This document shows, piece after piece, positions 46,973 through 60,000 of a DNA stretch of 64,000 nucleotides. Source of the stretch: Notamacropus eugenii. Lineage: Eukaryota; Chordata; Mammalia; Diprotodontia; Macropodidae. The first letter of the stretch is position 1, and each line of letters begins with the position of its first letter. The position numbers and the translations under genes are program-made. The stretch covers positions 60,784,385-60,848,384 of the forward strand of contig NC_092876.1 of NCBI RefSeq assembly GCF_028372415.1. The letters are read 5' to 3'. The notes under the pieces were generated by a model. That model was not told the DNA's origin. It did no database searches and worked only from the letters and a program-made list of their open reading frames with translations.

Positions 46973-47676
46973 TCACTTTACCTTTTGAGAATAAGTGGAA
47001 TTTCATTTTTATATTGTTAACCATGTTAACCGGTCATTTATAGAAAAGCATAGTCCCCCCCACCCCCTCACCCTCCCCTTCTTGCATTGTTAAGACCTGG
47101 CCATTGAATGCATACATGCTCAAGAACAGCCCTCTCAGGGGTTAGCTGTCAACACCATGGAGCTCAAGACTTTGGCAGCACCAAGTTAAGTCATACTCGA
47201 AACTCTCAAGGCACCATCTCACTTCAGAAGAGTCCAAAATATTCAGGGTTTCCAAACCTAAGGAGAACTATGAGGGCAGCGATAGGGTTAGTCACCGTCT
47301 GTTAGACTTCAGCCACCATTCGTTTCAGGCAAACCAAATTCATATCCAAGACTCAGAAAAACATCATAATGTGGTAGGAAAACTCCTACAACTTGTGCTT
47401 ATCAGATAAGGAATAAATGGTGGCTGCCATTTATTGCCAAACGTGTTGCCAAAATCTGTAAGAAGAAGATACGGGAATATTGGAAAATCAAAGGCAGCTG
47501 ACTCTGTCTTGTGCTCCATGGTATTGAGCGGTTTGTTCTAGACCAAATGTGGGTTTAATGGCCAGGTCTAACAATGCAGTAAAAGGCAGGGGGCATGGGG
47601 GACATACTTTTCTATACATGGCCAACTAACATGGTTAACAATATAAAAATCAAATTCCAATTATTCTCAGAAAGTG
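46973..47676. repeat. Long imperfect inverted repeat (arms about 170-200 bp, spacer about 330 bp)
   Basis: The left arm (46,973-47,171) and the reverse complement of the right arm (47,505-47,676) align over nearly their full length. They share an exact core of 24 bp that includes TTTTTATATTGTTAACCATG, with further matched blocks TATAGAAAAG, GCATTGTTA, ACCTGGCCATT and ACCATGGAGC. Identity is roughly three quarters, with small gaps. I know of no family with this sequence. It could be the ends of a DNA transposon, two opposed copies of an unlisted repeat, or a hairpin-forming RNA locus. Confidence 0.8.
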
Positions 47677-48820
47677 TTTTCTAAGAATAAAAATCTAGAA
47701 AAATGTGTGAAAATACAGAATCAGGGCCAAGAGTACAGTATTATTTTCAGTTTGTCTCAATCTGGTTTGTACCAAATCTATAGAAAAAGAGAAATATGAA
47801 CAAATTTTCAGTACCTTTTCCAACAGCCTGTTTGTTCCAACTGGCAGGCTTGTCAACTGATTCAAACTGCATTTAGGAATAAAAAATTTAAGAAGGCAAC
47901 AACACAAAAGATCTGTTGGACAACAAAAAAGAGGTTGTACTTTGTAGTCAGACAGTAGAGAAAATTATTAATGGAGTCACTATATGTTAACTGGATTTCT
48001 TTAAAAAAATAAAAAAGGCTGTGAAAATGGCTTTTTGACCTCTGTGAGATGAGAACTATCAGCTGAAAACATGTAAGTTTGGACACAGTGACATAACATG
48101 TCTTCTTGCTTCAAAGAACTTACTGAACTTATCCAACAGCAATAAGTTAATTGACTTAAATACAAGTAGAAATATCTTTAACTGAAATAAGTATTATGTC
48201 AACTCCTGAAGTGTGTCTACTGGTAGAAATGACCTTCCCAATGTGCTGCTGGGGGAATGTAATGGCTGCTGTCCACTTCAGGGCTGGGAAGGCCATTATC
48301 CCCTGGGAAGACTACCACCCAGTTCTGGGTGGGAAGCCAAGTGGCTGAGCCAAAGAGCAGGGCCAGAGCTGTCCTAGGCACCTGAGCTGAATCCCTAAAG
48401 ATCCAACCACACTACTATCTTATGTATGCTTTTCCCATGTTCTTTCTCTCATGTAATCATGAATCCAACAGGACAACTGAAATTTGTGTAGAGAAGCAAT
48501 TACCTGCTTCTAAGAACGCTCTTGAGTTTCATTATTTTATCTTCCATAACTGATGCAAGGTTTTGTTACTGACATCATATTATAAACATGGTGGTATCTG
48601 AAGTCTTTTCAATGAAGTTTTATTTTTTAACTTTTTTTCCCTACACTTCTCACATTGGCATGTATCTACTATGCATGAGTGAACACAGCCTACAGGTCTA
48701 ATTCAAGCTTCTCCATGACCTGCCAACCACAGCCACTGAAGCCACTGTGATACCCAATTCTTAGTCCCAGGGGGCAGCATTCACATCACTCAGAGGAATC
48801 TCTTGGTTCAGGTTACTCTG
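47677..48820. other. Intergenic sequence, nothing recognised
   Basis: AT-rich unique sequence up to about 48,200. From there to 48,820 the base composition is more balanced, leading into the zinc-finger-like remnant. No repeat or gene call can be supported. Confidence 0.4.
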
Positions 48821-48829
48821 CACTTTGGT

Positions 48830-49330
48830 TCTGCAAAATTTGAATATTCCCTCTACTCTAACACCTGGGTTGTTCTGCCGGGGTTGCAGTCAGTCATTAG
48901 GTGGCACATTTTCAGTCAAGGTCGTTCATTGGCCTCTGTGGGCAGAGCTCTTCATCAATCGCTTTATTTTGCTCAGGATCATGCCCTTGTTAGCTTATGG
49001 GGAAGAATTCTGAACTATTTTAAACCACACACAGGAGAAAAACCTTTTATTGCTACTGAAAAAAATGCATTCTTGGGTTTCCCCTGTGTGGCCAGGTCTC
49101 TTAATGGTGGAAACTTCTTCAGAGATGGGAGCTGAAGGTCATCTGTGATTGGCATCCAAATGAGAAGCACAGAGACTATTTACTTGGGAAAGAGTTTGGC
49201 TTCATGAACACACTCACCTTCACAAGGTGCCAGCCCTCAGACAACACAGAAGGAAAGCCACCTTTCAAGCCTGTGCTGCAACTTTCTTTTAAAACAAGCA
49301 CCCAAACGTTGTGGAGAAAATCAGAGGCCC
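48830..49330 (+). pseudogene. Decayed C2H2 zinc-finger gene fragment
   Basis: One plus-strand frame contains ASVGRALHQSLYFAQDHA followed by RILNYFKPHTGEKPFIATEK. HTGEKPF is the signature linker between C2H2 fingers, and GRALHQSLYFAQ resembles the CGKAFxQSxxLxxH half-finger. A further piece, YLGKEFGF at about 49,180, resembles another finger start. The zinc-ligand cysteines are lost and the frame changes, so this is at most a remnant of a KRAB-type zinc-finger exon. Only the linker is exact, so coincidence remains possible. Confidence 0.45.
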
Positions 49331-49339
49331 AAATCACAC

Positions 49340-50009
49340 TAACTTCACACACTCCAGAATGGACTGGGTCAAGCTGGGGGAACAGCATGATTGTCACACA
49401 GTACGTAGCTTCATCTGAAAAAAACCCAAAACGTGTGGATGCTGCCTTTCTTTGACTCTCTTACAGATTGGTTTGGGTCCCTTCAACATGAAGGCAGTTG
49501 TTGGAAGCAAACTTTGGAACGCTGTGGTGGTGGCTGCCTGGTAAGAAGTGAACCAGTCAAAAGGCCATGGAGAAGGGGAGACTGGTTGTTTGATTCAAAG
49601 GCTCTACACGTGTGACCTGCTACAAGGGCTATCAGGGGGCTAATGCCAGTGGGATTCCTGAGTCCTGATACTTAAGGGAGGCAAAGAGTTCGAGACTGGA
49701 TGCAGCTGCTTCTAGCACCCTCCGATCAAATCTCTCGCCCTAGCATTGACATGCTATTGGATGTCTCCAAGAAGCTCAGCCTGGGCTTTTTGGGGGAGGT
49801 GGTCACTCAGTGGGCTGCACCTCTGCAGAGCAGGCCTTTCACCCAAGTACAAATTCCCTCCTTAACCCTGGTTGGGGACACACAGACACACACACACTCT
49901 AGGTACACCATTTGAGATACCTGGGCCTGGAGCCTAAAAGAGCAAAGCCAGCACCTGTTTGAGATGGTGCCCACATCCAGCAGCTGCCGAAGGAGAGATC
50001 GCTTTACTT
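49340..50009. other. Intergenic sequence downstream of EIF4G3
   Basis: No gene recognised. A short CA repeat lies at 49,878-49,898. A longer EIF4G3 3' UTR isoform could extend into this segment. Confidence 0.4.
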
Positions 50010-50881
50010 TCTTTAAACTTGCAATGCTTGTCTTTATTTTGTTCTTTATATTTGAAAGTGAGAAGAAATAGTATCGAGTCAATTTCTTTTTTTTTTAAAT
50101 ATTTGTTCTATGTATTTACAAGCCTTAAAGTTGCTCTAAAGGTTTCAGAAGTATTATGAGTACTTTCCCAGGGTAGCACTTTTTTTCTGAACAAGTTAAT
50201 TCTTGGAGCTCTCTGGTCCACAGCATTCTCTCAAATGCATTTCCTTCCGTTCCAGGTTTGTGCATGTTTTGATTACTATTTTGATTTTTAATTTCTGAAG
50301 CAAGCTGAGAGGCAGGCAGAAAGATTTGATGCCAAAAACAACAACAAAAAATGATCTCTCTTACCTAGCTTACCCCAAAACCCCCTTAAGACTGGACTAT
50401 CTACTATGCTTTGAAACAAAAGTGAGGTGCATCTGAAGGGGAGGGAAATTTATTTCTCTGTTTTTCTATTATACAATTTGTTTACAGAAACTGCAAATTA
50501 AAAAATTACACTGGCATTTGCAGTCCTTAAAATAAATTAAAGTTCTCAACTTTTTTTTTTTTGCTAAACAGATCTGTGTTTCTTTTAAAGTATGAGTCCT
50601 TGTTTAAAAAGAAAAGAAAAGATTAAAACAGAAAATATTTTCTATAAATAATACATGTATTTTGGTTTAGTGCTCCCGCCCTCAGGTTTGACGTTTACTT
50701 TTTCCAGTACCTTTTTCCTCCATGATCACCTTTTTGTTTCTCTCTCCCCTCTCCCACTCGTGCACACGTGGGGGTTTCTGCTCGAGAATTGGCCTTGCTG
50801 CACTGTGATTGGCGAAGACGTGAAACTTTTTAAAAAAATACTTAAATTGTTTCTTTTGTTTCGTTTTGTATATTTGAAGTT
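50010..50881 (-). other. EIF4G3: EIF4G3 3' UTR (end inferred)
   Basis: This AT-rich, repeat-poor sequence follows the stop codon. Minus-strand AATAAA signals occur at plus positions 50,449-50,454 and 50,033-50,038. The farther one would give a UTR of about 870 nt. More distal sites are possible, and the limit is an estimate. Confidence 0.45.
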
Positions 50882-51063
50882 TTAGTTATCCTCTGACTCC
50901 TCTTCGGCTTCCCTCAGCCACGTGAAGAAGGCTGTGACCGATTTCAGCGCCACGCCTTTCCCACTCTGCTCAGCAGGGTCCTTGCTGCTTTCCCACTTGT
51001 AGAAGGCGTCCTCCGAGATCACCTCCTCGTCATAGAGACAATCAAAAAACATCCGCAACAGAT
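50882..51063 (-). CDS. EIF4G3: EIF4G3 terminal coding exon
   Basis: The acceptor CTTGCAG is followed by [56 protein letters not shown] and SEDN, with the TAA stop at 50,884-50,882. The aromatic/acidic motifs ([20 protein letters not shown]) are the hallmark end of W2 domains. Confidence 0.97.
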
Positions 51064-54000
51064 CTGCAAGAGGGCAAGAAGGGACTGTCAGTCCTGACAG
51101 TTATAGCATTGAGAGGCCCTTAAGGGCAAACAAGGAAGGGGATTCTTTCCCCAAGTAGTGATTTTGTACCGATTCTCAAAGAGGACATCAGTTTCAGGTC
51201 CCTATCCCTCCCCCTTAAAAACAGTTCTCAGTGTTACACCAGCACAAGGACTTGGGGATACGAAGAAAGGAGAAGGAAATAATTTATATTCTAAATAAAT
51301 GTCTAAAATCATTCTTCTGTAGCTATTATTTAACTCTGTTCTAATTTTTCTGTGGTTCCAGGTGTGTATCATTTTATATTACGTTCCAATCATCTTTTTA
51401 AAATAAAAGTCTGGGTTGCTCCTCCCCCCTTCTTTGATATGTACAGTTTTGGATTTGGTTTCTGATATGAAAAGATTAAAGTAATCACCTGGATAAACGG
51501 GGCAACAACTCTCCTAAATGAGTACTGTGGGAATTCACACACATTCTCTCTCTCTCCTATCACTTATCCATTACTTTACCCAACCCAAATCATCTAGTTA
51601 AGGATCTCAATTCTCTGCTTTTCTTTAGCTAAGGAGACCTGGGTTTTTACCAGGCAGGCAAATTGATGGGAGTCTCAAGCCTCAGATTTTCCCTTTTCCA
51701 TCCTTATTCTTCCAACCCATGTTAGTGATTTAGAATATATCATATGAAAGTTTCCCTGAAGATTTATATTTGTAATCATATTATTATTTCAATTACTTTT
51801 CATTCTCTAAACATACTAGTAGGAAAGTCAGGGGAAGGAGTGGCCAGAGATGTGTTAAAGTAGAGGTGATGAACTTGGCCTAGGATCAAAGATTCAGCAA
51901 GGGTCATTACACTGGACAATCCTAAAGGGATCAGTAAAAACTATATTTTTATTCAACTGGTTGAAAACAAAATTTCCAACTGTATCTAATGATTTTAAGA
52001 TTTAATGTATTGGCAAGTAGTAATTTCCCTATTTTATAGAGGAAAACTAAGGAAGGGAAGTTAAATGAAAAAGAAGAGGGGGCAGGTAGTGGCATGGATG
52101 AAGCAAGCCCAAGCCCAGTGGCTTGTCACCAACAGCATCACAAATGAACGCAGAGGAAGATCTAAGAGCACAGCTGGTCTTGTGGAGTCTCTCCTCGTAG
52201 TCCAAAGTCTCTCACCACAGACCAGTAAAGCTTCTTGCTATTTGTACAGATACAGTGAAAAGCATTTGTCCAAAAGCCTCAGTCTTAAAAGCAAATCACA
52301 TAGAATCACTTTCCCTTTGTGACCCTGTTGCTTCACCATAAAATCAATTTTTAAAAAAGGCAATAAAATTTCAATGAACCAGAATAAGGGGTTATGGTTT
52401 AACAAATTTTAGGATGGGCTGAATGTTAACCAGGAACCCCTTTTTATTTCAACTCTTATGGTTGAAAAACATTCCCAAAATAAATGCCTGACACAGAACT
52501 ACAGACTTTGGTGACTCTCTGAGGACCAGTCAGACCGCTGGAGTTATCTGAACATTAACAGCTAGAAAGGATGAAGCTGCACTGTGGGCAATTAGGATAT
52601 GGCCTGGGACCCTAAGATATGCCCTGGAAGCTGTCTGGAGACAGCATCCCTGGCATAGTCTTCCCTTCTTGTTGTTTATTTTTTTTCTAATCATTATCAA
52701 ATTCAGCTTTTAGGGTTCAGTTAATAGAAGTTTTGCTGTACTTGAGAGCTGAAGCTCTAGGCTGTGGCCCAAGAAGCTGGCGCTATACATTCTGACTCTT
52801 CTAACATCTAGCTTAACTGACCCCACATAAAGCCACATGTGAACTTACTGGCAGGTTGATCAAGTTTGACAATGGATGCTTGTAGTGCATAAAGTGCTTG
52901 TAGTTCCTTCTCTGTATCTGAGTCTAGGTACTTGAGTAAGATCGGCACTCTCTGCTTGATAACAGCAGTGTCCACTCGGAAAGTAGAACAGTCGGCTGGA
53001 GAGAGAGAGAGAAGGAAAGAAGCAGGTAATTCACGAGCAGCTGCCAATGCTAATGTGGTCAGTGTTTAACTGGGAGCTGTCTTGGTGCCACCATTCCCTC
53101 ATTTCCCCATACCCCTTGGGAAACACTGCAGCCTCTAAGTAAGCTCTGCAGAACTGAGCCATCAGCCCTGAGGGCCTTTGTGCACTTGCTGTCGTCAAGG
53201 GACTGCTGACTCATTTCCAGGGACGAAGCAACATCAAGAAAAACACACGAGGAAAAGGATCGATCAGAGCTCATTTGTTAATTTGATTGGCATAAACACT
53301 TGTGGTCATTCTCAAAACCAATACTGATCAGCCCTCCCAAGAGCTCAAACCTATTGCTTCTTGGAGGAAGGTGGGTTAAAAAGAGGGTTGAGTGGCAAGA
53401 GGGAGAAGGAGAAAAACTATTCAACAACATAACTATCCTTTCAGAAAAAGTAGTTTTTATAAGAAATTGTCTCAAAGCTCCCTTCCTGGAAAAAACAAAA
53501 ATAAAAACTTTCAGGGGTCAGGCTTAAAATAGAAAGTTCTACACACGATAAAACCTAAAGATACAAAAGGCCCTATATTTTAGATACAAGAATGTTTTTA
53601 AAAGAATTTCTAAGACTTTCTTTTTTTAGAGAAAATAGATTTGTGAAGAAATGATTTAGATGTTAAATAACTTTCTGTAGGAGGACTTTCCTGGTCCCTT
53701 TCTGCCCCATCCCAATGTGGTGGGGTATCAATATTGTATGTGTTTTGTATATTACCTGCATATGTGCTATCTCTCCCAGTAGAATGGGAGCTCTTAGGGG
53801 CAGGGAACATTTTATTTTTGCCTTTGTATTTCCAGGACCTATTTCACAGGACCTGGTATATACTGTGGGGGCTTAATAAACATAAATAGTGTGGCCAAGG
53901 GCCAACTTGTTGCCTTGCTTTGCCTGGCTAGAGAATAGATGCATTTGCCAACAGTATGTACACTCAAAAAACCTGATGAAGTTGTCATGGTAAATGCAGA

Positions 54001-57000
54001 GAGATCACAGGTTAAGCAGATAACTTCAAGAAGAAATGTTACAAGCGAAGTTTCTAATTACTAATTATCATTTCACCCATCACTGTGACTGGTAACAAGG
54101 CTATCAGCACATTTAAAAATGAAATAAAATGTGTTTATGTTTAAGAAGGCATTATATCCTCACTTCCGATACATTGTGAAGAAGATGAACCAGTTCAGGG
54201 GAAGGTTTGGGAAATCACTGATTTTTAGACCCATGTAAACGGAAAGTCAAGAACTTAACAAATGGTGATTTTTAGATGTTAGGAATTGCCTTGAGAAATG
54301 TTACTTACCTATAATAGCTGCTTTACAAACTGCTGTCATTAAAGCTCTAAGGAATGTAGGTGAACTCATCTGGCTTTCATCTAGATTAGCCTAAAACCAA
54401 GAGTAAAGGCAACAGTTACATAAAGGAAGGTACCCTTCTGTAGAGCAGCAACTGTTTCCCAACTCTACTGCTAAGCTTGGCACTAACTGGGCAGTGAATC
54501 CTTTCAGCCCTCCTGAAAGAACTCATTTTCTCGTTAAAATGAAAACAGCCTTGCTGCTGCCAATGTGGCCAGACAGTTAGTTCTAGAGAAATCAAATGTG
54601 CCGTTTGCAGTGTTCCCCAGTGTGAACTTGCTCCCTGCCATGCCTACTTGGGGCGGGGGCCTGGAAGGGAACATTCTGCCGGGCCAGGGGCCACAAGCCA
54701 CACCCCAAGGGCCTGGACATTAAGGGAGGCCAAGGCTGTCACATTCTTCCTCCAAAAATATTTTGCCGTCTTGGATGACAAAAACATCCAAGACTTTTCC
54801 TCTTTATTTTAATGTGGACTCATTTTCAAAATGAAGAATGCTGTGCCTTAATGAGGTTCTACAGATGTCTCAAGTAGACGGTAATGTTCAGAGGGATAAG
54901 CTTTTCAGTGGTAAAAGACTTGTCATTCTTCTCTAAGGAAGCTAGGGGAAAATGTAATGGAAATACGAGGCAGGGCCAATGGGAGCCTAACCCAGTGTGA
55001 ACCATATCTAGGATTTCTCTCTGAAGGAAACATTGTTCAGAGAGGAGCACACTCTCCTAAGAGCTACAACAAACAGACTGCGCAGATCATGGTGGTTCTT
55101 CTCTAACGGTGGTTCTCAGGAGCAGTCCAGCCTAAGCAGGCAGATAGAGGCAGCCAAGAAAAACCAAGACCATGCTGGAAAGCAGAAAGTGTCGAAGCAG
55201 TTTTAAAGCTGTTCCATTTTAAAGAATGAGCTGTCTGAGACCCGAGAGGCTACATTTCTCTCTCTGGTGAAGGACTATTCAAGTGACCTAAAGGGTCTGC
55301 ATCTGGTAGCAAGGGAAGCTTCTGCTGAGGACGGCTCAGACAGTGCATACTAAAGAATGTAGGCAGAACTGAGCCCAGAAGGCTGGAGGAGCACATATGA
55401 GCAATTTTAACCAGTGCTATTAGGAAGTTCATAGGAATGAAAACTAACCCACTTCACCCACAGATCATAAAGAAACCACCATAGGATAGACTGGAACCTT
55501 TTGCTACTATGTGGTGCCACGATGGTATCTTTTATCTCCCCCTGTCCCCAAGGGGTTTTATGCTCATTTCCATTATATTGGTCAGACTTGACTTGCTTAT
55601 AACTTTCTAAAAAATAATGCACTTGGACTGGTTTAATCTCAAAGGGATTACTCCTGGAAAATCTGAGTGAATATACTGATCGTGATTTAAGTTACGGGAG
55701 ACTGAATAAAAATCCAGTCTTGCCTTTTGGCACAGCAAGTATTTTATAAACAGATGGACAGAATAACTTCAATCCTGGCATATGGCTAGACTCCCCCGAG
55801 GACCACACTTCAAGGCAAGTCTGAGAAAAGTACAGAAAAATCCTGGAAATGATGAACAAAAAAAAGAACTGCCTAGAAATGCAGAATAGGGGACCCTGTT
55901 GCTCTAGGCAGTGCCTGCTTGTTCCGTTTAAAGGACAAATATCATATTCTTTCCACCTACTGAAACCTAGACCAACGTAATGACTTTGGCTAACTACGTA
56001 AACAAAGCACAGGGAAGAAAATAAAAAGGGTTCATTCTCAAAATCAGTCACATTTCAAAGCCTTGACAGGCTTCACTAGTGCTGACTCAATGGATTTTGT
56101 TTTTTTTTTAAAGAACAAAGGCAATTAATGCCTAGGTCTACCTGTGTGAGCCAAAAAACACCTAAAATTAACTCAGATTTTAAAAGGAGTATTTGTATTT
56201 GCATTCTGTGCTTACGGTGATTTTTTCAGTCATACCTATATTAAAAATGAGCAACTGCATTATGGGCCACAACTGTCAGCTGACCCTAATATTAGTTCCC
56301 ATGAATTAAATGATCGTTTCTATGGAGATGATTCTTAACCTGCCTGATTCTACCTGACCCTATCATAACCTCTCTGCCTACCTTCACTCTCACATCTCTA
56401 ATGGTCTGTTACACAGGAAATTGAACGAAATGTCCCTATGACAACTTAAAAATTATATCCCAAACTGAACTCATTATCTTTCCTACAAGCCCTCCCCAAT
56501 CCCAATCTTCCTTAGTGTAGAGGGCATCATGGTTCTCCCAGTTGGCCCTAGCTCACAACTCCAGTGTCATCCTCCACTCCATCTCTAATCTGTTACTAAG
56601 GTCTCTCACTCTCATCTTTGCAACATATTGTGACTATGCCTCCTTGTCTCTTCTGGCACTGCCACCATGCTGGCATGGAGTTCACTAGCTGCTGGTGGGG
56701 TTGCCCGCCTCAGGGCTCTCCCCACCCATTTAGTCACAAAGGGATTTTCCTAAAACCCAGGTCTGGCATGTCACCTTTCTACTTAATAAATTCCAGTGAC
56801 TCCCTATGACCTACAGGGTCAACTGCAAAAGACCCTGGCATTCAAAGCCCTTCATAACCTAGCCCCCTCCTACCTTTCTAGATTTCTTACTCCTTGCTCC
56901 CCCCTCCACGTATTACTCTTTGATCCAGTGACACTGGTTTTCTGGCTGTACCATAAACAACTAAAACTTCATCATCTACAGAAAGCCTTCCTCAATCTCT

Positions 57001-60000
57001 CTTAATTCCAGTGCCTTCTCTCTGTTAATTAATAATAATAATCTCCTATTTTTCCTGTATATGGCTCGTTTGGTATGTCTTTGTTTGCATGTTGTCTCCT
57101 TGACAAAACCGTGAACTCTCTTAAGGCAGGGTCTGTCTTTTGCCTCTTTTTGTATCTCCATAGCTTAGTACAGTGTCTGGCTCATATATAGTAGGGCTTA
57201 ATAAATACATGCTAACCGATTGACATAAAGTGCCTTTTAACTCCTTAATGCGTTTATTTCTAACTGCTAAAACTTTAAGAAACTAGTGTTGAAATATCCT
57301 TCTAGTGCCCAGTTTTGGAGGTTCACATTGCCCAAAACAACAGGCACAAACAGCTTGGCCCCACTTGCTATGTAGTTAGATGTGCACTGACTTACACATT
57401 CTGCAAAACTTTTAGGCATGTGCCTCTAGGAGAACTAATATTACTGGAAAATTCATCACTTTATTTCTTGGCTGCCTTTGCAAATGAATTCACTGCTTCC
57501 TGTTTCAGTAGAGGTAGATCCCATTTTATTGGGCATCCTTTTCAGTGTCTGGTTTGGTACAAAAAGACTATTTCCATGATACAGCCAATGAGCTTTCCCA
57601 ATGTGTAATTAAGATTCCGTGACATTTGTATTTCTGCATTCCTATCTATTTTTAAGTCCATCTCTCTAGCAGAGTTGTTCTTCAGATAAGTTAGTTCTGT
57701 ATATTGTTTGTATTGTCTTAAGAAAAGATGATGTTTTTCAAAATGTGCTGACTGAACTAAGGTGAGTTGAGGGAGGGACTGGAGTTTTTGTTTACTGGTT
57801 TTTAAAGAAAGTGGTTGGCCTTTGGTTTGTGGACTGGTGGGAATGTTAGGACATTGTCTCATTTTAGGATAGAGAGATCAGATTTCACAGTATAACAAAA
57901 ACACTTGTGGAAAACACTAGTTTATTTCTGATGGAGTCATTCACAAAATCAGTGATGTCTCCAGGTGTTCTGCTGGCCAGTAAGTTTATCTTAAATGGAA
58001 TAACTCCCACAATAATTCCTAGCTGCTTTGGTAACTACAGGCATTACACCATTTTACAGCCCCCACAAGACAGAAGCCAAAGTGCCAGGAAGCGCTCCAG
58101 CAAGACCTTCAGCATCTGAAATTTGTCACCATCCTAAAGGCATTTTGAAAACCCAGCATACATTTTATGAAGGCTACTACATATAAATAGTGAGAGCTCA
58201 ATGAAGAGCACTATTTACCACCCCCTCTACCCACACCCCAACTCTCTTTCTCTTCCACAGCCCTCAAGCTGCAGCTCTCTAGTACACTACTAATCACAGG
58301 TGTCTATCTGAAGGAAGTCTGAATACAGTGTAGACACTCTGATGCCTTTTCGGCTTATTAAGACAGGATTCTAAGTAGTAATAATGAAACTTGTCATTGG
58401 TGTGAAATAACAAGTCAGAAGAAATACAGGACACTAACAGTCCAAACACAGAAAACTTCTGCGGAAAAAAAGGTTATTTTCTGTTACCAGAGTTCACAAG
58501 TATTTTTCACAGGAAAAAAATTTTCACAGACCTACTAGTCTGTGGCATTGGCTTCTCCAAAGGTACAGTCACATCAAAAAGGGACTGGTTCTGTGGGTTG
58601 CTGTGAGGGCCACAAATGATTATAAATGAAAAGTGCTTTGAAATCATAACATGTTATAGAAATAAAAGCAAAAATATTTTCCTAGCCACCTTGGAGGGTA
58701 GTCTGAAAAGAGCCATTGTTTTGGGATTTGAAGCATGATGAAAATAGGACTGGAGAGCAAGATAGAGGAGAAGAGAAGTTAGATAAAACCAGTGGCAAAA
58801 AAGGGCTATTTTCAAAAAGTTAGAAAGAAACAAAAGGCACTTATGGAAAGAAAGGTGCTGCCAACCCACTGGGCCCTGCACTGCTCCAGGAGTTGATGTG
58901 GAGAATCCAAAGCTGACTGTCCTAGCTAGGTACACCTGAATAGTCTGACAATCCTCTTTGTAGAAATGAAATGAAAGTCAGATGTTCTCAATAACCAGAA
59001 ACATTGCAGAGAGGGCAGCCCACAGAAAGAGGTACAAGAAGACCCTCCAGGATAAAGAAATCACAGGGAAAAGTCTTCACAGAGCCCGTCTGAAAATACA
59101 TCCCCAAGAGAACGGAGGACAGGGAAAAGCTTTCTGATGGCCACTTCCTGGTACATTGTTTAAATGAAAATGTCCACTTTCTGGGCAGTGAGAGTTGAGA
59201 AGGGAAGTCTATGCCATGGTTGATAGGGTGAAATGCAGGATGCTGAGGGGCACACTTATCTCAGCAGGATGTTGAATTGTGGTCAGAACACATAGGACTT
59301 TTTGGAGCCTGACAGCAGGGTAAAATTAGGGAAGCAGTCCAGGAGAGGGACTAAATTGCTATTTTGGGGAGAGGCATCTGGTGGGATTTCACTGGTGTGG
59401 GGAACTCTCTCTTCATACAGATCAGTGACTTGTTTGTGATTTCTTGTCTTGGGTGTTTTCCTGGTTAAGTGATTTATCCATAGTCCCACCTTTGTGTCAG
59501 AGGCTGGATGTGAACCCAAGTCTGGTGGCTATACCCAATGTGCCAGCAATCTCTCTGCTAGTCAAGCATGAGACACTAGCTTGCTTTCCCTAAAGCTTAG
59601 CTAGCATCCCATGTGTGAGGGAGGGTGGCTATGTAAGCCCACAAGTACCAGGGAGGAAGGAAGTCTTTGTACCTCTACCCAGTCAAAGATCTGTTCGTCA
59701 TTCGCCTTGTCCTCAATAATGAGTTTCTCAAGCCGTTTGTACAACTCTTCAGCAGAGAGTTCTTTCTTTGAAAGTGCTTCTGAGGAACTGGAACGGTCAG
59801 ACTCTATAAAGTCCAATTTCTGAAACAGGAAAAGTGGAATGCATTTAGTTATCCTTGGGGTTATGGACCCCAGAGATAGACCTCCCCTCTAAGATGGATC
59901 AAATGACCAGCTGTAACTAATAGCAAGCAAAACTCTCATTCTCAAACCTCCTATGGATTCTTCTAGCCTCTCTCTAACTCCCTGAAAAAAACTCAGCACA

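Noticed and set aside
57315-57608. A 97-codon plus-strand frame in an EIF4G3 intron
   Set aside because: It has no recognisable domain, no splice context and no match to eIF4G3. The length is within chance expectation for a 64-kb window.
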